NCBI RefSeq assembly: GCF_036884655.1 | Contig: NC_088357.1 | Coordinates: forward strand, 45,037,501-45,101,500 | Direction of reading: 5' to 3' | Source of the DNA: Musa acuminata AAA Group | Lineage: Eukaryota > Streptophyta > Magnoliopsida > Zingiberales > Musaceae | Length of the DNA: 64,000 nt | Part shown: positions 37,501 to 50,200 of the stretch, piece by piece | Position numbering within the stretch: the stretch's first letter is position 1 | Layout: each line of letters opens with the position of its first letter | Program-made: the position numbers and the translations under genes | The notes under the pieces: generated by a model | Seen by the model: only the letters and a program-made list of their open reading frames with translations | What the model was told of the DNA's origin: nothing | Databases searched by the model: none

Positions 37501-37940
37501 GTTCGTTGGTCACGGAGAAAGCTACAGTCCTCTCCCTCAAAGGTGGAAGCAACAACGATGGAAGGAACTATGCACGAAGGCTAAGCCATCATACTCGTTC
37601 GTTGGTGACAAAGGAAGCCTCGATCTTGTGTATTAGTGATAGAGCCAACGATAAAGGAAACATCGACAACAAAGGCAGAAGCTACATTAGGGTTTATAGC
37701 TCGGGGTTACATAGGGGTGGGTTTTGTGAGTATAGAAAGTAGCTAGTTGGTTCGATTGAACTAGACTTAAAAAGTCTGGTTCGATTGTTTCATTTGAACC
37801 GAACACTCGCCCAAGATGCCTAACAATTGGGTTCAGGCGAGCGCCCAGGTGATACTTCATTAAAGCATTAAAGCATGCCGCTTGGTCAAAACTTGAGGCA
37901 CTCGAACCTCGTCTCACCTCACCTAAGCATCTATTTAAAC
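34560..37940 (-). mobile_element. Decayed autonomous hAT transposon (BED, core and hATC motifs)
   Basis: On the - strand a broken transposase can be followed in fragments in the right order. There is a BED-type zinc finger with CX2C at 37099-37110 (ICIFCDKITRC) and a downstream HV-K-stop-H. Next comes the core motif SCAAHCIDLMSEDIEKN (around 36123-36149), then REFINNKKLVRHNFT near 36000, IYEAMDKTKEIIQK (35704-35745), a segment reading EFDAKVINGSYQCIARLV near 35540, and the C-terminal dimerisation motif YERNWSIIEHI (35202-35234). These match the plant BED/DUF659/hATC transposase family. Multiple stops and frameshifts separate them, so it is inactive. The leader (37250-37760) is GC-richer with many TTCC/GTCGTC-like words. 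Terminal inverted repeats were not firmly located; a TTAGG at about 34585 and the reverse complement of CCTAAG at about 37925 are candidates. It lies between two convergent genes. Confidence 0.7.
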
Positions 37941-38703
37941 TTCTGATCTCAAATAATTAAGGCTTTCAACTTTTATTTTTTTGTTATTATATAATTTGTT
38001 ATTTAAACAAAGTTTACAATGTCTATCTCCATGGTTGTGTACACCAACATATTATTTGTCTACTCTTATGGTTATTGATGCTCAAGTGAAGCGCTGTCAA
38101 AGATGAAAAGATCATTCTATCAGTTCTTGCAGATGCTCAACTCTGGCAAATTCTACTGAACTATAAAACTTCAGCCATTTCTGCTTTGTGGCAGAAATCA
38201 TCATTAATTTTTTATCCTTTCTTTCCAGTAAACTAAACTGAGATAATGTAGTGAATTCTTCGGAAAAAAAATAGTGAATTCTTCACTCTATAAAAAATGT
38301 AACTTTTTGACCCCAAAACAATAGATAAAACTTCAATTCAGTTATGTGCAATCTCTAGTGCATTCATCTTTCCATCTAGTATAAGTTTGTGGGTTGATGG
38401 CTAACCAGCTGAATGGCATTTCTATAGACAGGAAGAATGTTTACATTAGAAAGTTGATAGAGTACTCATTTCTAGCTTGGACCAAATAGACAAGACATAA
38501 ACAATAAGCACCTGTTTCTGTTTCCTAATAAGCTTCTCACATGTAAACAAAACTACTTAGGCCAATAATATAAAGTGACTGAGAAATTGATCAAACAAAG
38601 TATATTCAAGGTTTGAACGGAAAGATTTAGGTGACAATGTCAACATTAAGTGTACTAAAGATACAAAAGAAGCCAGCCTTCCTGTAGATTTAGAAATACC
38701 AGA

Positions 38704-38868
38704 AGATATGAAACTACAAGATCCAAATCAAGAACTAAAGATAACTGCAACAGCAAACCATATAAGGAACAATTTTGAGACCAGTAGATTTGAAACTACA
38801 TGACCCAAATCAAGAACTAAAGATAACAGCAACAGCAAAGCATATATAGAACAATTTCAACAAGCCAA
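38704..38868. repeat. Tandem duplication, 82-bp period
   Basis: A segment with GAAACTACA, CCAAATCAAGAACTAAAGAT and GCAACAGCAAA occurs at 38710 and again at 38792 with few differences. It lies about 110-270 bases beyond the OMR1 stop codon, so it may be inside the OMR1 3' untranslated region. Confidence 0.75.
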
Positions 38869-38976
38869 AGTCCCCCCCCAGCATTTGATAAGCTTTTTCA
38901 CAAGGAAACTTCTAATAGAAGCGGCTATTCATGATTCATGGTGTAGAAATGGCGCAGGTGTCTAATTTATTAATTA

Positions 38977-41900
38977 TCACTGCATCAACAGCCGATACGC
39001 CTCGTTGTTCATCTCATATGTAAACTCATATCCAAGATTCTGAGCTCCAATCTTGAACTCTTTCATATCGACCTTAGGAACTTGGATGCCGACCAACACA
39101 TTTGCACCAGTCTCACCCTATGAAGCATAGAAATCAGAAGACAGAGGAAATAAATATAGGACTCCTTTGTTCTTAATTTGAAAAAAGGAAATAGCCGAAG
39201 GAGAAAAATAAAATATATGCTCTGATATTTACATACAAAGTTAAACCCATGTTAAGTCTCTCTTGGTATGCATATCCCAGTGTGATGTCACTGATATGGC
39301 AACTCTACAAGATGAATAAATTAAAAAAGAACCAGATGATGCAAAATAACATACCTGTGCTCGATAATGGAACAAGCTGATATTCCAACGTGGGCTAAAG
39401 GAGTCCAAGAATTTCATTAGAGCACCTGGCCTCTCAGGGAAGATAAATCGGCAAAGTAGTTCATCTTGAACATTTGATCGCCCTCCCATCTGAAATGAAG
39501 TCCGTAAAAACAGTATTCATGTTGATTACCACAAAGATACCGGCCTACACAGAATCTTTTACCTTAATAATTTGATAGAGATGGACATACAAGCAATTAG
39601 ATTGGTGCTGTTTCAATGTTTGTGATGCATGTAGTCATGTTTTGGCTCAGTGAGTTGATGCCAAATGTTGGATAAATTGGGGGACAATAAATCTACTGAA
39701 ATCTAATTATCAGGTTGGTTCCTTTTCTGTTCATGGAACTTGTAGAAGCTCATATAGTTCTCAGCTGCCCTGCATGAATGGTAGACGAAACTAACTGCTT
39801 TTAAAAAAAATAGAAAATTGAGAGGCAAGAGTCCAGATTTTTCTAGATGAGGACCGAGGCATTGGAAGTAGGAGCTTTTTAAATTAGAGAAGGGAGAAGA
39901 ACAACGAGAAAATGAAGAACATTGAGATTGAGAAAGAGAATACTAGAGAGGGTGATAAGAGGAAGAGTCACTGTTGATCACTAACATGATAAATCAAACT
40001 TGCACAATCATATGAACTATGCTTTTGGCAAGGCCATACTTGCTAGCTACTGCATGTACAGATGGAGATGGTCCACAATTCCCTCAAAATGAAGCTATTT
40101 CTTTAGCGATGCCAAAGCATGAAGACATAAACACTTTGATATTGGATATTCGTATAGTTGTATATGCACAGAGTCAACATACTTCTGTACATAGCAAACA
40201 TTTTGTGCATTATCAGTATCTTCATTTCTAAAGTAAATATCATATAGAAACTTGTTAATTTACATGATAAAGTATCATGTCAAAATTAGTGTCAGATAAG
40301 TCTGTCAGTTGCAAGCCCAATCCTAGTATCCAATACCCATCTAAGCCAAAATCACACAAAAAAACAATAAACTAAAAATCTGGATGCAGACAGGCATCAA
40401 GAGAGGCAAGCTAGCACAATCCGACAACAACCATTATGAACAATAAAAACATGTATTTGTAAATTCTAATAAGATGGTAGATGTCAAAATATTCCATAAG
40501 GCAAGAGACATACAAAGTATCGCAGATGATCTTTTGCTAAGTCATCATTGGTGAGGTTAAAAGTTTTAAGTTGTGCATGTTCCATTCGATGTATCATTGC
40601 TGCAAGTTCCGAGTCAGTATGAACGCCAACACTGCAATAATGTGTTTAAAAAGCTTTGATAACACAATTATTATGATAAAATATAAAAGGAAGTCTAACA
40701 TGATAAAGAAAACTTCAGAAAGGTCAAAACAGTAAAAAGTGAAAAGAAAAAGAGTTCCAATCATTTTAGAGGTTTGTTCATACAAGCATCAATGCAAAAC
40801 TTGCCTATAAAGAACAAGAGCATGTTCTTTACGTGAATCATATCTGTACTTGAACTCTGTAATATTCATAGGGCCAACCTACAAAAGTTCGTACGATCAA
40901 AATCCAAATTTCATTCTTGAAAAGAAAATATTCATGAAGTGAATCTATCAAACATACCAGTTTACAAAATTTTTTAAAACTCCCTTGCTCCTCTGGTAGA
41001 TGAGTTGCCAGAACAGCCTCGCGTTTCCTACCAACATCAGCTAGTTCAGTTACCAGCCTTAGCCTATCAAAATTCATGTTTGCCCCACTAGTTATTGCAA
41101 CAATATTCTCATCTTTCAAACCATAGTATCTGCAGTAGGCTTCTGCACCAGCTAGAGCGAGAGCACCAGCTGGCTCCAGTATGCTCCTTTTCTCCTCAAA
41201 CATATCCTGTATTGCAACAAAGACTTCTCAAAATCCAAATTGATCTCTGTTAATTTCTACCACTTTACAAAATTGCAGGAGCGTACAAAATTCAATATAT
41301 ACAAGAATCTAACAATTCAAAAATTAAGAAAGCCCAAAGCCTTAAGACAACAGTTTCTTAAAATGTTCACTCAAAACATTATCTTGAAATATTATCACTG
41401 TTGGAAAGCATTGTGAAACTGTGTTATGTATCGCCAAGAAGAATCATTGATCAGCCATGGATATTGAGGAACAAACACACTAACAACCTTATTAGAGTCC
41501 CTTCCTTTTTTGTTAATCAAATACCACGACTGACAGCATAACTATTGCAGAATGTTATGCATAGAGAATTATGTATTTAACTACGAAGAGCTTCTCATAA
41601 AAAACTAATAAAAGCCTCAGCAACATAGTCCCTTTTCAGAAGTATGGTTAACCAAAATAATAATTCTAAATTATCTTATGCCATTAAGCTTCTGGATACA
41701 AAATTCTATTTTGCTGACAGAGAAATCATAACCTTCTACCCTCCAAGAAGCCAATGAAATTTTGCAGCCTCTTGTAATACAAGATTGCACATACTATCTT
41801 GCTTATCCAACAGAAGGTTCAAATTGATATGACAATGTATTAACTAGCCATTCAGTTTCCTTTTTTCTCTGATCCCTTCCCTCAGAAATATTGCATAACA

Positions 41901-44900
41901 ACCATTGAGCTTTTACTGATATAGTGACAATTTCACTTTCATATCAACATAAGAGGTTTAAACCAAAAAAGGCATGACCATTTAAACTTATAACTCATAG
42001 ATTGTTGAACAGTTTATCTTCTCTCTTAATAGAAAAAGAAATATGCAAGTTTCTAATTTTCCAACAATTTTGCTTTCACATTAATGGTCCCTAAGAAATG
42101 AATATGAACTCTGAATAAGATTAATAACGAAATCATAGAAAAATAGATATTTTCTGCAAAATGACTGAAACATTTACATCACATCAACATGTCATGGCGT
42201 TGAATCCTCACTATTTGGGTTGTTTTAGGTCCACCAATCATCCTTTGCCATTCATATCTTCTTATATTGTTTCTGACACATTTTATATTAATCTCCCTCT
42301 GCATAGCATGGAGCTTTTAATTTGAATTGACTCATTTCTCCTTAATGATCTATTTAGTGGTCTTTTTGGAGGCATGCAAATTACCATATTATGATGATGG
42401 TAATTAAAACACACAATCACATAGAGATACAAGAGAAAAATTATTAGCAGCAATCAAAATTACAACCAAATAAAATATACTAGGAACATGTTCTTTAGTG
42501 CAGAACTTATGGTCCCTTCTATGGGCTAGGACTCAAGGATCAGTGGCACAAAATCCTAAATGTGATGGGACTGACCTATTAAATCAATGAACAAGAGAAA
42601 TGGAATAGAACTTCACCTTTATAGATGCACAAATAGCATCACGACTAACAAGAACCACTCCATCGACAAGTTCCCTGCACAGGCGAAAAGTTTCTTCTCC
42701 AACCACTTTCACAGCCACACCATCTGCAAATCCTCCCACCTGCTCTAGCATGATCCTCTCCCCATGATATAGAGACAATGCCATTGCATTTGCATCAGAA
42801 GGCTCTACTCCAATGATCTTTACCTGTTGAGAAAGCTCAATTAAATGAACATCTCTCAAGGAGGATTGCTCACTTTATTCTAATTTAATTTAATGATATA
42901 GCAGTTGTTTCATCCCTTCTAATCATGCATTTCATGTTTAACACTTAATATGAGATTAATAAGGAAAACTAAGTGCATGAGACTCATACTTCTACCAATA
43001 TGAGATCTGAGGGTCAATATATACAACATTCTCCTGCAAGCAGACAGAATATTTCTTAACTAGAATCCAGTCACCCAGTTCACAAAATGAGTGACATTAC
43101 CATGGCACTAAGGCTTAGTAGAGGAAAAATTCACTACAAAGGTAGTTCGAGCAAACACATTCTAAAGCTGCTAACTTATATAATAAAATAACTATATTAC
43201 AAGGTAAGAAATTTAAAGACCTGACCATAACTTAATAACTCATGAGAATGCATCTTGTGGATCACAGTCAAACTGAGATTGATGGCCATAACTCAAGAAC
43301 AAGTTCTATGCACATATACAGAGACATTTTACACTTCTATAAAGGTAATTTTCAGAAAAAGAAAACGAGTTGTTTGTCTTGGAAGAGTTTACTGGAAAGT
43401 AGAAAGAAAACAAATAAAAAAATTTTATACTATGTCATTTAGTTACCAAATGTTAAATTTTTAATGTGATTTTCTTTTGATAATCACCAAGTACTTAATT
43501 TAAAATAAGTTCAACAAAAACAGAAATACACAAAATATATCCAGTCACTATCACTTATCATCAGTTACAAACACATTTTCTACAACATTTTCTATGAAAT
43601 AATTGAGGATTACAAATATAGAACCATGCCTGATGGTTGCTAATAAAACCAAAAATAATTTATCATGCAAAACACATACAAGATTATCATTTATCATTAT
43701 TCATTAGTTACATTTACATATTCTCATTCACTTTGTACAAAATAATTATGGATAACATATACAGAAACATGCTTCATGTTGCAAAACAGACGAAACATAA
43801 ATTATTACAAATTTCTTGCTCAATGAGTGCAACAAAATTATGGACTATGCCAAAAAGAATAATTCACCCTTTTCACAAAAATGAATGTAAAATAACATGA
43901 AAGATATGACCATGCAAAATCTTTAGTTTTCATTGATCTACTTCTGCCGGTTCACTGATCCAATTTGGAGATGGACTGCTTATGGATGTATGCCAGTTCC
44001 ATCAATATATTTTCATTACTCCATTACTAAAACACAATAAAACAAAAAATCCATATATTTTGCTAAAAATATCAATACCCATCTTGAATGCTTCTTCACC
44101 AATAAGTTTTTCAAAATTTTGTAGCAATCTGAAATGGAGGATAAATGCAGTTTAAGTAACATAGAGATTTACCACCATGCACAAACCTCTGGGCGAACCC
44201 GTTTTACATAAGCAGCAATTCCTGCTATCAATCCACCACCTCCAACTGGTACAAATATTGCATGTAGTGGACTACTCATTTGGCGAATTATTTCCATTCC
44301 GATTGTTCCCTGGCCTGCAATAACATCATGATGATCAAATGGAGGTATGAATGTCCGACCCTCCTGGTCTCCACGTTGCTTTGCATGTGACTGTGCTTCA
44401 TCATAAGAGTCCCCCTTAAGGACAACTGTTGCACCTAATCTCTCAACGGATCGCCACTGAAAGGTAAAAATAATGTACATCCAATTATACAAAAACCAAG
44501 AAACAAGCATATGAAGTATGACACTTTTTTCCAAGTAGCCATTGTAGAAAGAAGCGATTAACATTCAGGCATGTAGAAACCTTGATTTCTGGCGTTGTCA
44601 CTGGCATTACAATCACTGCATCACAACCTAGTCTCTGAGCAGCTAAAGCAACTCCTTGGGCATGGTTTCCAGCCGATGAGCAGATAACACCCCTATCCAA
44701 TTGCTCCCTTGGAAGTTTAGCCATCATATTGTAGGCTCCTCGCAACTTGAAGGAGAATACCTGCATATTTAATATGTATGTCACTAACAATCAATTAAAA
44801 TATTGATTGAAGAACATATCAACGCATCTAGATTGAACTAACCACAAAACATATTGCAAAGTAAGTTCATAACCTCCCGTGGCTGATTTACTACAGCCAG

Positions 44901-45752
44901 ATAACTGAAGAAAGATGGGTCATTACCATATGTCAGTCGTCAAGAACAGAAAGCTAATTGGGAAAAGGAATAAAAAGGCATTTCGGTTAGATTCTATGAA
45001 ACTAAAGGAATAATACTGATTCAATCAACCAACAAAAGAAAAGAATCTCTAAAACCCTATCTTTTCCATAATCATGCCTACATTAAGGGCAAAATAGATG
45101 CAAAAGGCACTTGGTGGCTTGAGATGAGACATAAACCGAAGCATCTGCTACATCGCGTCCAAAAATGAAAGTAGGAAACATCGATCAAATAACCACAATA
45201 AGGTCTATAAGCAAAACACAAAAAAGTAAGAAGGCACCTTTTTAGGCTTTCAATCAAATAAAAAGAGGATTCCACAACAGTTACCGGCTGCAAGTCCTCT
45301 CTCTTGAGCCAAAGATCGACCTCAAGCCTCGCCGATAGCTTCGGCGCCAGCTGCAGCGGCGACTCGATCGCCACATCATAAACCCTCGACGTCAGTATAC
45401 TCGTCAGGTACTCCATCGGATTCAACGCCCCGTTTTGACCTACATCACCCGGTGGCGGCAGCGACAGCTTGGTCTTCTCGGAGATGCCCCCAAGGGAGCC
45501 GCTTTCGTACTGCAAAGAGTCCACCGAGACACTCTTGAGGGGTGGGGCGAGAGAGATCGCCTCCGGCTGAAACGTGTGAGCCGACGACGAAGACGAAGGC
45601 AGGGCATCAGCAGAGACGAGTGGCCCTCTACTGACACCAGCGTGGGACCCCGGAGAATGGTGGTGGAGGCGAAAGGAGGCGGCGGGTGGGGCAAGCCTCG
45701 CCATCGCCGGCAGCCGAGGCGGCGATGGGCGTGACAGGGCGAGGGACTCCAT
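38977..45752 (-). CDS. OMR1: Biosynthetic threonine deaminase, plastidic
   Basis: Nine exons on the - strand: 45285-45752, 44581-44760, 44187-44456, 42617-42823, 40958-41206, 40805-40878, 40514-40631, 39355-39489, 38977-39117, giving 613 aa. It catalyses PLP-dependent conversion of threonine to 2-oxobutanoate plus ammonia, the first step of isoleucine synthesis in the plastid, and is feedback-inhibited by isoleucine. Seen: a Ser/Pro/Arg-rich transit peptide, the PLP lysine in [10 protein letters not shown] (about residue 161), [11 protein letters not shown], the phosphate loop GGGGLIAG (about 288-295), then two ACT-like regulatory repeats ([19 protein letters not shown] and [20 protein letters not shown]). 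The ATG at 45752 (MESLALSRP) is preferred; an in-frame ATG at 45839 would add an atypical acidic leader. Intron 6 has a GC donor (AG|GCAAGT), required by the frame. Introns 3 and 4 exceed 1.3 kb. It is divergent from SPD1. Confidence 0.95.
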
Positions 45753-47271
45753 CGCCTGGCTTGGGTTGAGTCGGGGGGTTTCATTTGCTGGCGATTTCTG
45801 GGGGTTTATGACATGAATGAAGTCATCTAATTCAGGCATTCGTACCTACCCGCTACGATACCTTCTTTTTATTAAAGAAAACAGTGGGTCCGGGTGACTT
45901 TCGCGGAGCTTCCTCGTGTACGTCGTCTGGGGTGCAACGAAACGGTTCATGTAAGTATGACAATTCGGGTGGGCCCGTTGACAACTCTTCCCACTCGTTG
46001 ACTAAAACTCCGACTACATGCATAAGATCATAATGCACGTGCAACCTCACGTGTTAGTAGAAATATTATACAACGCTGTTTTACTCGTAGTTTTCTTCAC
46101 ATGGTTATTATATAAGCAAATTTGAAACAAATATAAGATTTAATCTTCAAATATTACGGAAATGAATTAGCTACTGGAAGTAGATTTTATGTTTTTCTAA
46201 ATTTCAGAAAAAATCTTTTTAATCTCAATTATAATTTTATTTTTAATAAGAATTCTTTTAGTGAAATATGATATTCTATTTCTTTACCGTCGTTCGAATT
46301 TAACATATTGTCACAGATAAAATTATAAAGTGATTTATGATGTTTAGAATAATTATAAATAATAATTCATGATATTTAAAATAAATTTAATCGAATCATC
46401 AGTCTAATCATTTACATTAATGATTTCAAAAATTAATCGTGATGAGTTACTAATCATCTTATTCTAAAATCGTGAATAATTAATTTGTTATAAAAGGTTG
46501 ATGTATTTCTTATTCGGAATAAACATAATTATATGTATTCCAATACATGCACGTATGCATGATTCGTATTTTAATCGAGTATATTCGTGTGATATATCGC
46601 GCACGAGATCGGTGTGGTTTTAGTAAGTATACGCAATATATCACGTATGAGATCGATACGTGTTGACGTGGCGGATCGTTATTGGGTATGCCGATTGCTG
46701 AGTCGAGGTGACCATTTCTTCCCGGTCAAAACGGGGCAAACTCGTCAAAGAAAGAGCAACGTGTAAAACTCCTTCGGTGGAAGCTACTCGCTCCCCTGTT
46801 TCATCTAATTCAGGGACCAGGAATTCGCAGTCGTAGAGTAATGTGGGACCCATGTTAATGCATTGACCAATGTGCTCTCTTCCTTGTGTTTTCTAGAGGG
46901 GCGAATTGGGTGTTTCCTGCATTGGTCAAGACAAGGAGGAGCCTTTCGTCCTCGCCGTGGGGACAGACGTGTCGCGCGCCACAAGCCAACGGCCGCGGAA
47001 CAAGAGAAGCGATGACTTCCCCACCCAACGATCGAACATGTGGTGGGCAGCCCGCGCCCCTAATCCTCACCATGTGTTCGTTCCGTGCCTTCCTCTTTCA
47101 TTTGGCCCCCCTCCGCTTCAAAGATTCCTCCGCATCTTCCTCCATCTGATTCCTTCTCTGTACTTGCTTCTTCTTATACGTCTTCCGCGCTCCACCCGTT
47201 CGACAAAAAATCTCAGTGAAACTATAAGAACAACAACTGATACGAAGAAAAGGAGCAAACGAAGTCGGGAG
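45753..47271. promoter_or_regulatory. Shared divergent promoter region of OMR1 and SPD1
   Basis: A 1.5-kb region between two divergently transcribed genes for plastid proteins. It contains two CACGTG boxes 12 bases apart (46036-46041 and 46048-46053), about 290 bases upstream of the OMR1 start, and a TGACGTGG element at 46664-46671 nearer SPD1. A duplicated segment of the form ATATATC(G/A)CGnA(C/T)GAGATCG occurs near 46593 and 46637. The stretch 46070-46560 is AT-rich, and 46850-47271 is GC-richer and probably SPD1 leader. Open frames here are shadows. Confidence 0.5.
46036..46053. promoter_or_regulatory. Twin G-boxes (CACGTG x2)
   Basis: Two perfect palindromic CACGTG motifs start at 46036 and 46048, close to one helical turn apart. 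G-boxes are bound by bZIP and bHLH factors in light and ABA signalling. The placement between two plastid-protein genes suggests light-linked control, which is inference. Confidence 0.5.
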
Positions 47272-50200
47272 ATGTTGAAGGCTTTGGCTTCCGCCTCTTC
47301 TTCCCACGTGAACGCCTTCTCCCAGCTCCAGACGCAGAGCCCGAACCTCATCGTTTGCTCCTCCTCCTCGTTCCGCCACTCCCCCGGCCCCCGCAAGGCC
47401 GTCGCGCCGTCCATCCGCCGGCCCGACGCCGACCGCTGCTCCCTCTGGAGCCACCATGGTTCGGTCCCGACGCGGTCGAGATCGGACGGCGGTGGTGCTT
47501 CCACTGCCGCCGCAGCGGTCCATGGCGAGCTGGAGCTGTTCCTGGAGCTGGTCCCGCCGAGGATGCGGAGGGAGCTCGCGCGGCACGAGGAGATCCGGGA
47601 GCTCATCGAGGTGGTGATGGATTTGGGGAGGAAGCCCGTGGCACGATTCCCGTCCGGGGATTGGATCATGTCGGAAGAGCCTGTCGGGCTTGAGGACCTT
47701 CGCCATGCCATTTCTAAGGTGATTCCGAATGAGTTTTTGGTCTGCTTTGTCCTCTTTTCTAGCTTTAGGTAATTCCTATCCAAAAAGGAGCTTTTGATCT
47801 TGTTGCTATGATCTACTTGGTTTTTCTACCATGAAGTTTTATTTGACTATGATTTACATCTTACAGAAACGACGGATTGACATATATTAGTAACCAACAC
47901 TCATTGTGACATATGAATTCGATGTTTTCTTAGTTCAGATTAATATAGTTTTTCAGTCAGGATGGTGACTTGTGATTTTGTAGTTTGCAATTATAAAACT
48001 TAACTTTTAGTTCACAGGTTGGTGACTTTTCCGATGACAATCGATCTGGCATCAACCGTTCCTTGCACAGAATTAGTGCCATTCGGAATCGGAAGATGCA
48101 AATAATTGGCCTCACTTGTCGAGTCGGTCGGGCTATATCTGGGAGTGCCAAGATGATTCGTGATTTGGTTGAGGGTGGAGGCTCTATCTTGGTAATTGGG
48201 CCTCCTGGTGTTGGGAAGACTACTCTGATCAGGTACTGCATGTGCTTCTTGTGAGTTATCTATTATTATCTCTTAAGCTGGACATATCAATAATTTTGCT
48301 ATTTATTTATCTTTCAATCAACTGAATGAGACATTGCTTGATCATATTGAAGTACCAAATAGACTTTAAGATTCATAACTTGTATCGACTTTTCTTTTGC
48401 ACTGTGTGTGGCACACACACATATCATGTAGTCACTGACTCTACATAGACATTACAAAAAGGGCTCCCTCGTGGATATGCATATTACCAATAACTGGTTT
48501 TAGGTTTTCTGTAATGGCACCTTTTTCTGTCAAGTAGTTGTTTCTCTTCTATGACTCATAGCCACAATGCAAAGCTTCAAGGAACTTTCTTCTTACTAGA
48601 AATGTGATCAGCAGCTAGACCTGCTTTCTGTATAATAATTGACTCGAGAGATGAAAACGATGCTGCGACAACTAAACAAAGTGTCTGTCACAGAGTTATC
48701 GTATGTTGTCTCATGGAGTAAAAATTTTATGCAGTTATTGTCTTAATGTCATCATCACCTAAGTTATTTACCTTGCAGGGAAATAGCTAGAGTTTTAGCA
48801 GATGAACACATGAAACGTGTTGTCATAGTAGATACATCTAATGAGATTGGAGGTGATGGGGATGTACCTCATTCAGGAATCGGTCGTGCTAGGAGAATGC
48901 AAGTTCCAAATGTTAGCATGCAGCACGATGTAAGAACTACTATATGTTACTTTTTCTTCAGTTAAGAAATTGACATTCTGTACTCTGTAGATCTCATGTA
49001 CCGGAAGGACTACTATTTGTTTGTCAATGTACATATCATGATCTTATATGTGTGATGCCTCTCCAGGTCATGATTGAAGCAGTTGAAAATCACATGCCAG
49101 AAGTCATTATAATTGATGAAATTGGGACAGAACCTGAAGCAATGGCAGCAAGTACCATTGCTCAAAGAGGTGTGCAGCTTGTTGGAACAGCTCACGGAGT
49201 AACAATTGAGAGCATAATAAAAAATCCTTGCCTACAGGCACTTGTTGGTGGGATAGAGGTATAAATTATTTCTCTCCATTCACCATTTTGCGTTGCTGCG
49301 AAGCTGATGATATTCTTCTATATGCTTGAGTTATCAATTTGCTTCAATACTTTGTGCATTGGTTTGATTGGCTTTCACCTTATTTTTCCATTGATCTTGA
49401 AAAACTGAAAATTTTGTGATTGGACATTCGGGAAGTTCCTTGATAGATAAATTGTGTAATTTGATTGGACCAGATTGTCAACTACCTAGTTTAGAATTTG
49501 TAATCAATACACCTGCCTTATGCATGCACCATATGGGAAAATCTTGTTGGACATCTGAATAGAGAGGAATTTAGTATCTTGGAAGGGAAAAGCTGAGAGT
49601 CGTTGGATTCTTTTCTGTGTATGTACTTGCAGTAGGTCAGATCACGATTAATAGTGGCTACACAAAGGTGTAACCCAGTAGCGTATCCAGATCACAAAAG
49701 GCCCAATTTGCCTGCTACACCAGCCCATCCCCATTATGAATGGCCTATTTTGCCATTATTACCTGAAACTGACTCAAATCTCTGTGTTCTTTCATGCTGT
49801 GATTGATATCAACACATACTTGGACATACATTAAAATAATTTGCGTGTATTTTGGACTCTAGTATTTCTCTATGCATGTGTTATAAATTACCACATGCAT
49901 AATTATCTTTCAATTGCCGTATTTTCAGATGCTGGTCAGTCTAGATTTTTTGCCTATGACATCAGGCGCCATCGCTGTTTGATTTTACAAATATTGTGAT
50001 GATTCAACTATGAAATCATGAATTTATTCTTTGAAGAGCACAGTTTGAAGAAATACCATATCACTTAAATTGTATAAGCATTAATTTTTTTGAAGTTATC
50101 TATTTGCAGAGTGTTACACTTGGTGATGAGGAGGCTAGAAAAAGGAAAGTGCAGAAAACAATACTTGAAAGGAAAGGACCACCCACATTTACTTGTGCTG

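Noticed and set aside
37506..37742. 78-codon open frame on the + strand
   Set aside because: It lies antisense to the leader region of the decayed hAT transposon and is low in complexity.
37745..37800. GGTTCGATTG words resembling a tRNA T-arm
   Set aside because: No cloverleaf, A-box or acceptor stem could be built around them.
47098..47783. 200-codon-class open frames on the - strand over SPD1 exon 1
   Set aside because: Same GC-rich shadow effect; the + strand frame splices correctly into the ATPase exons.
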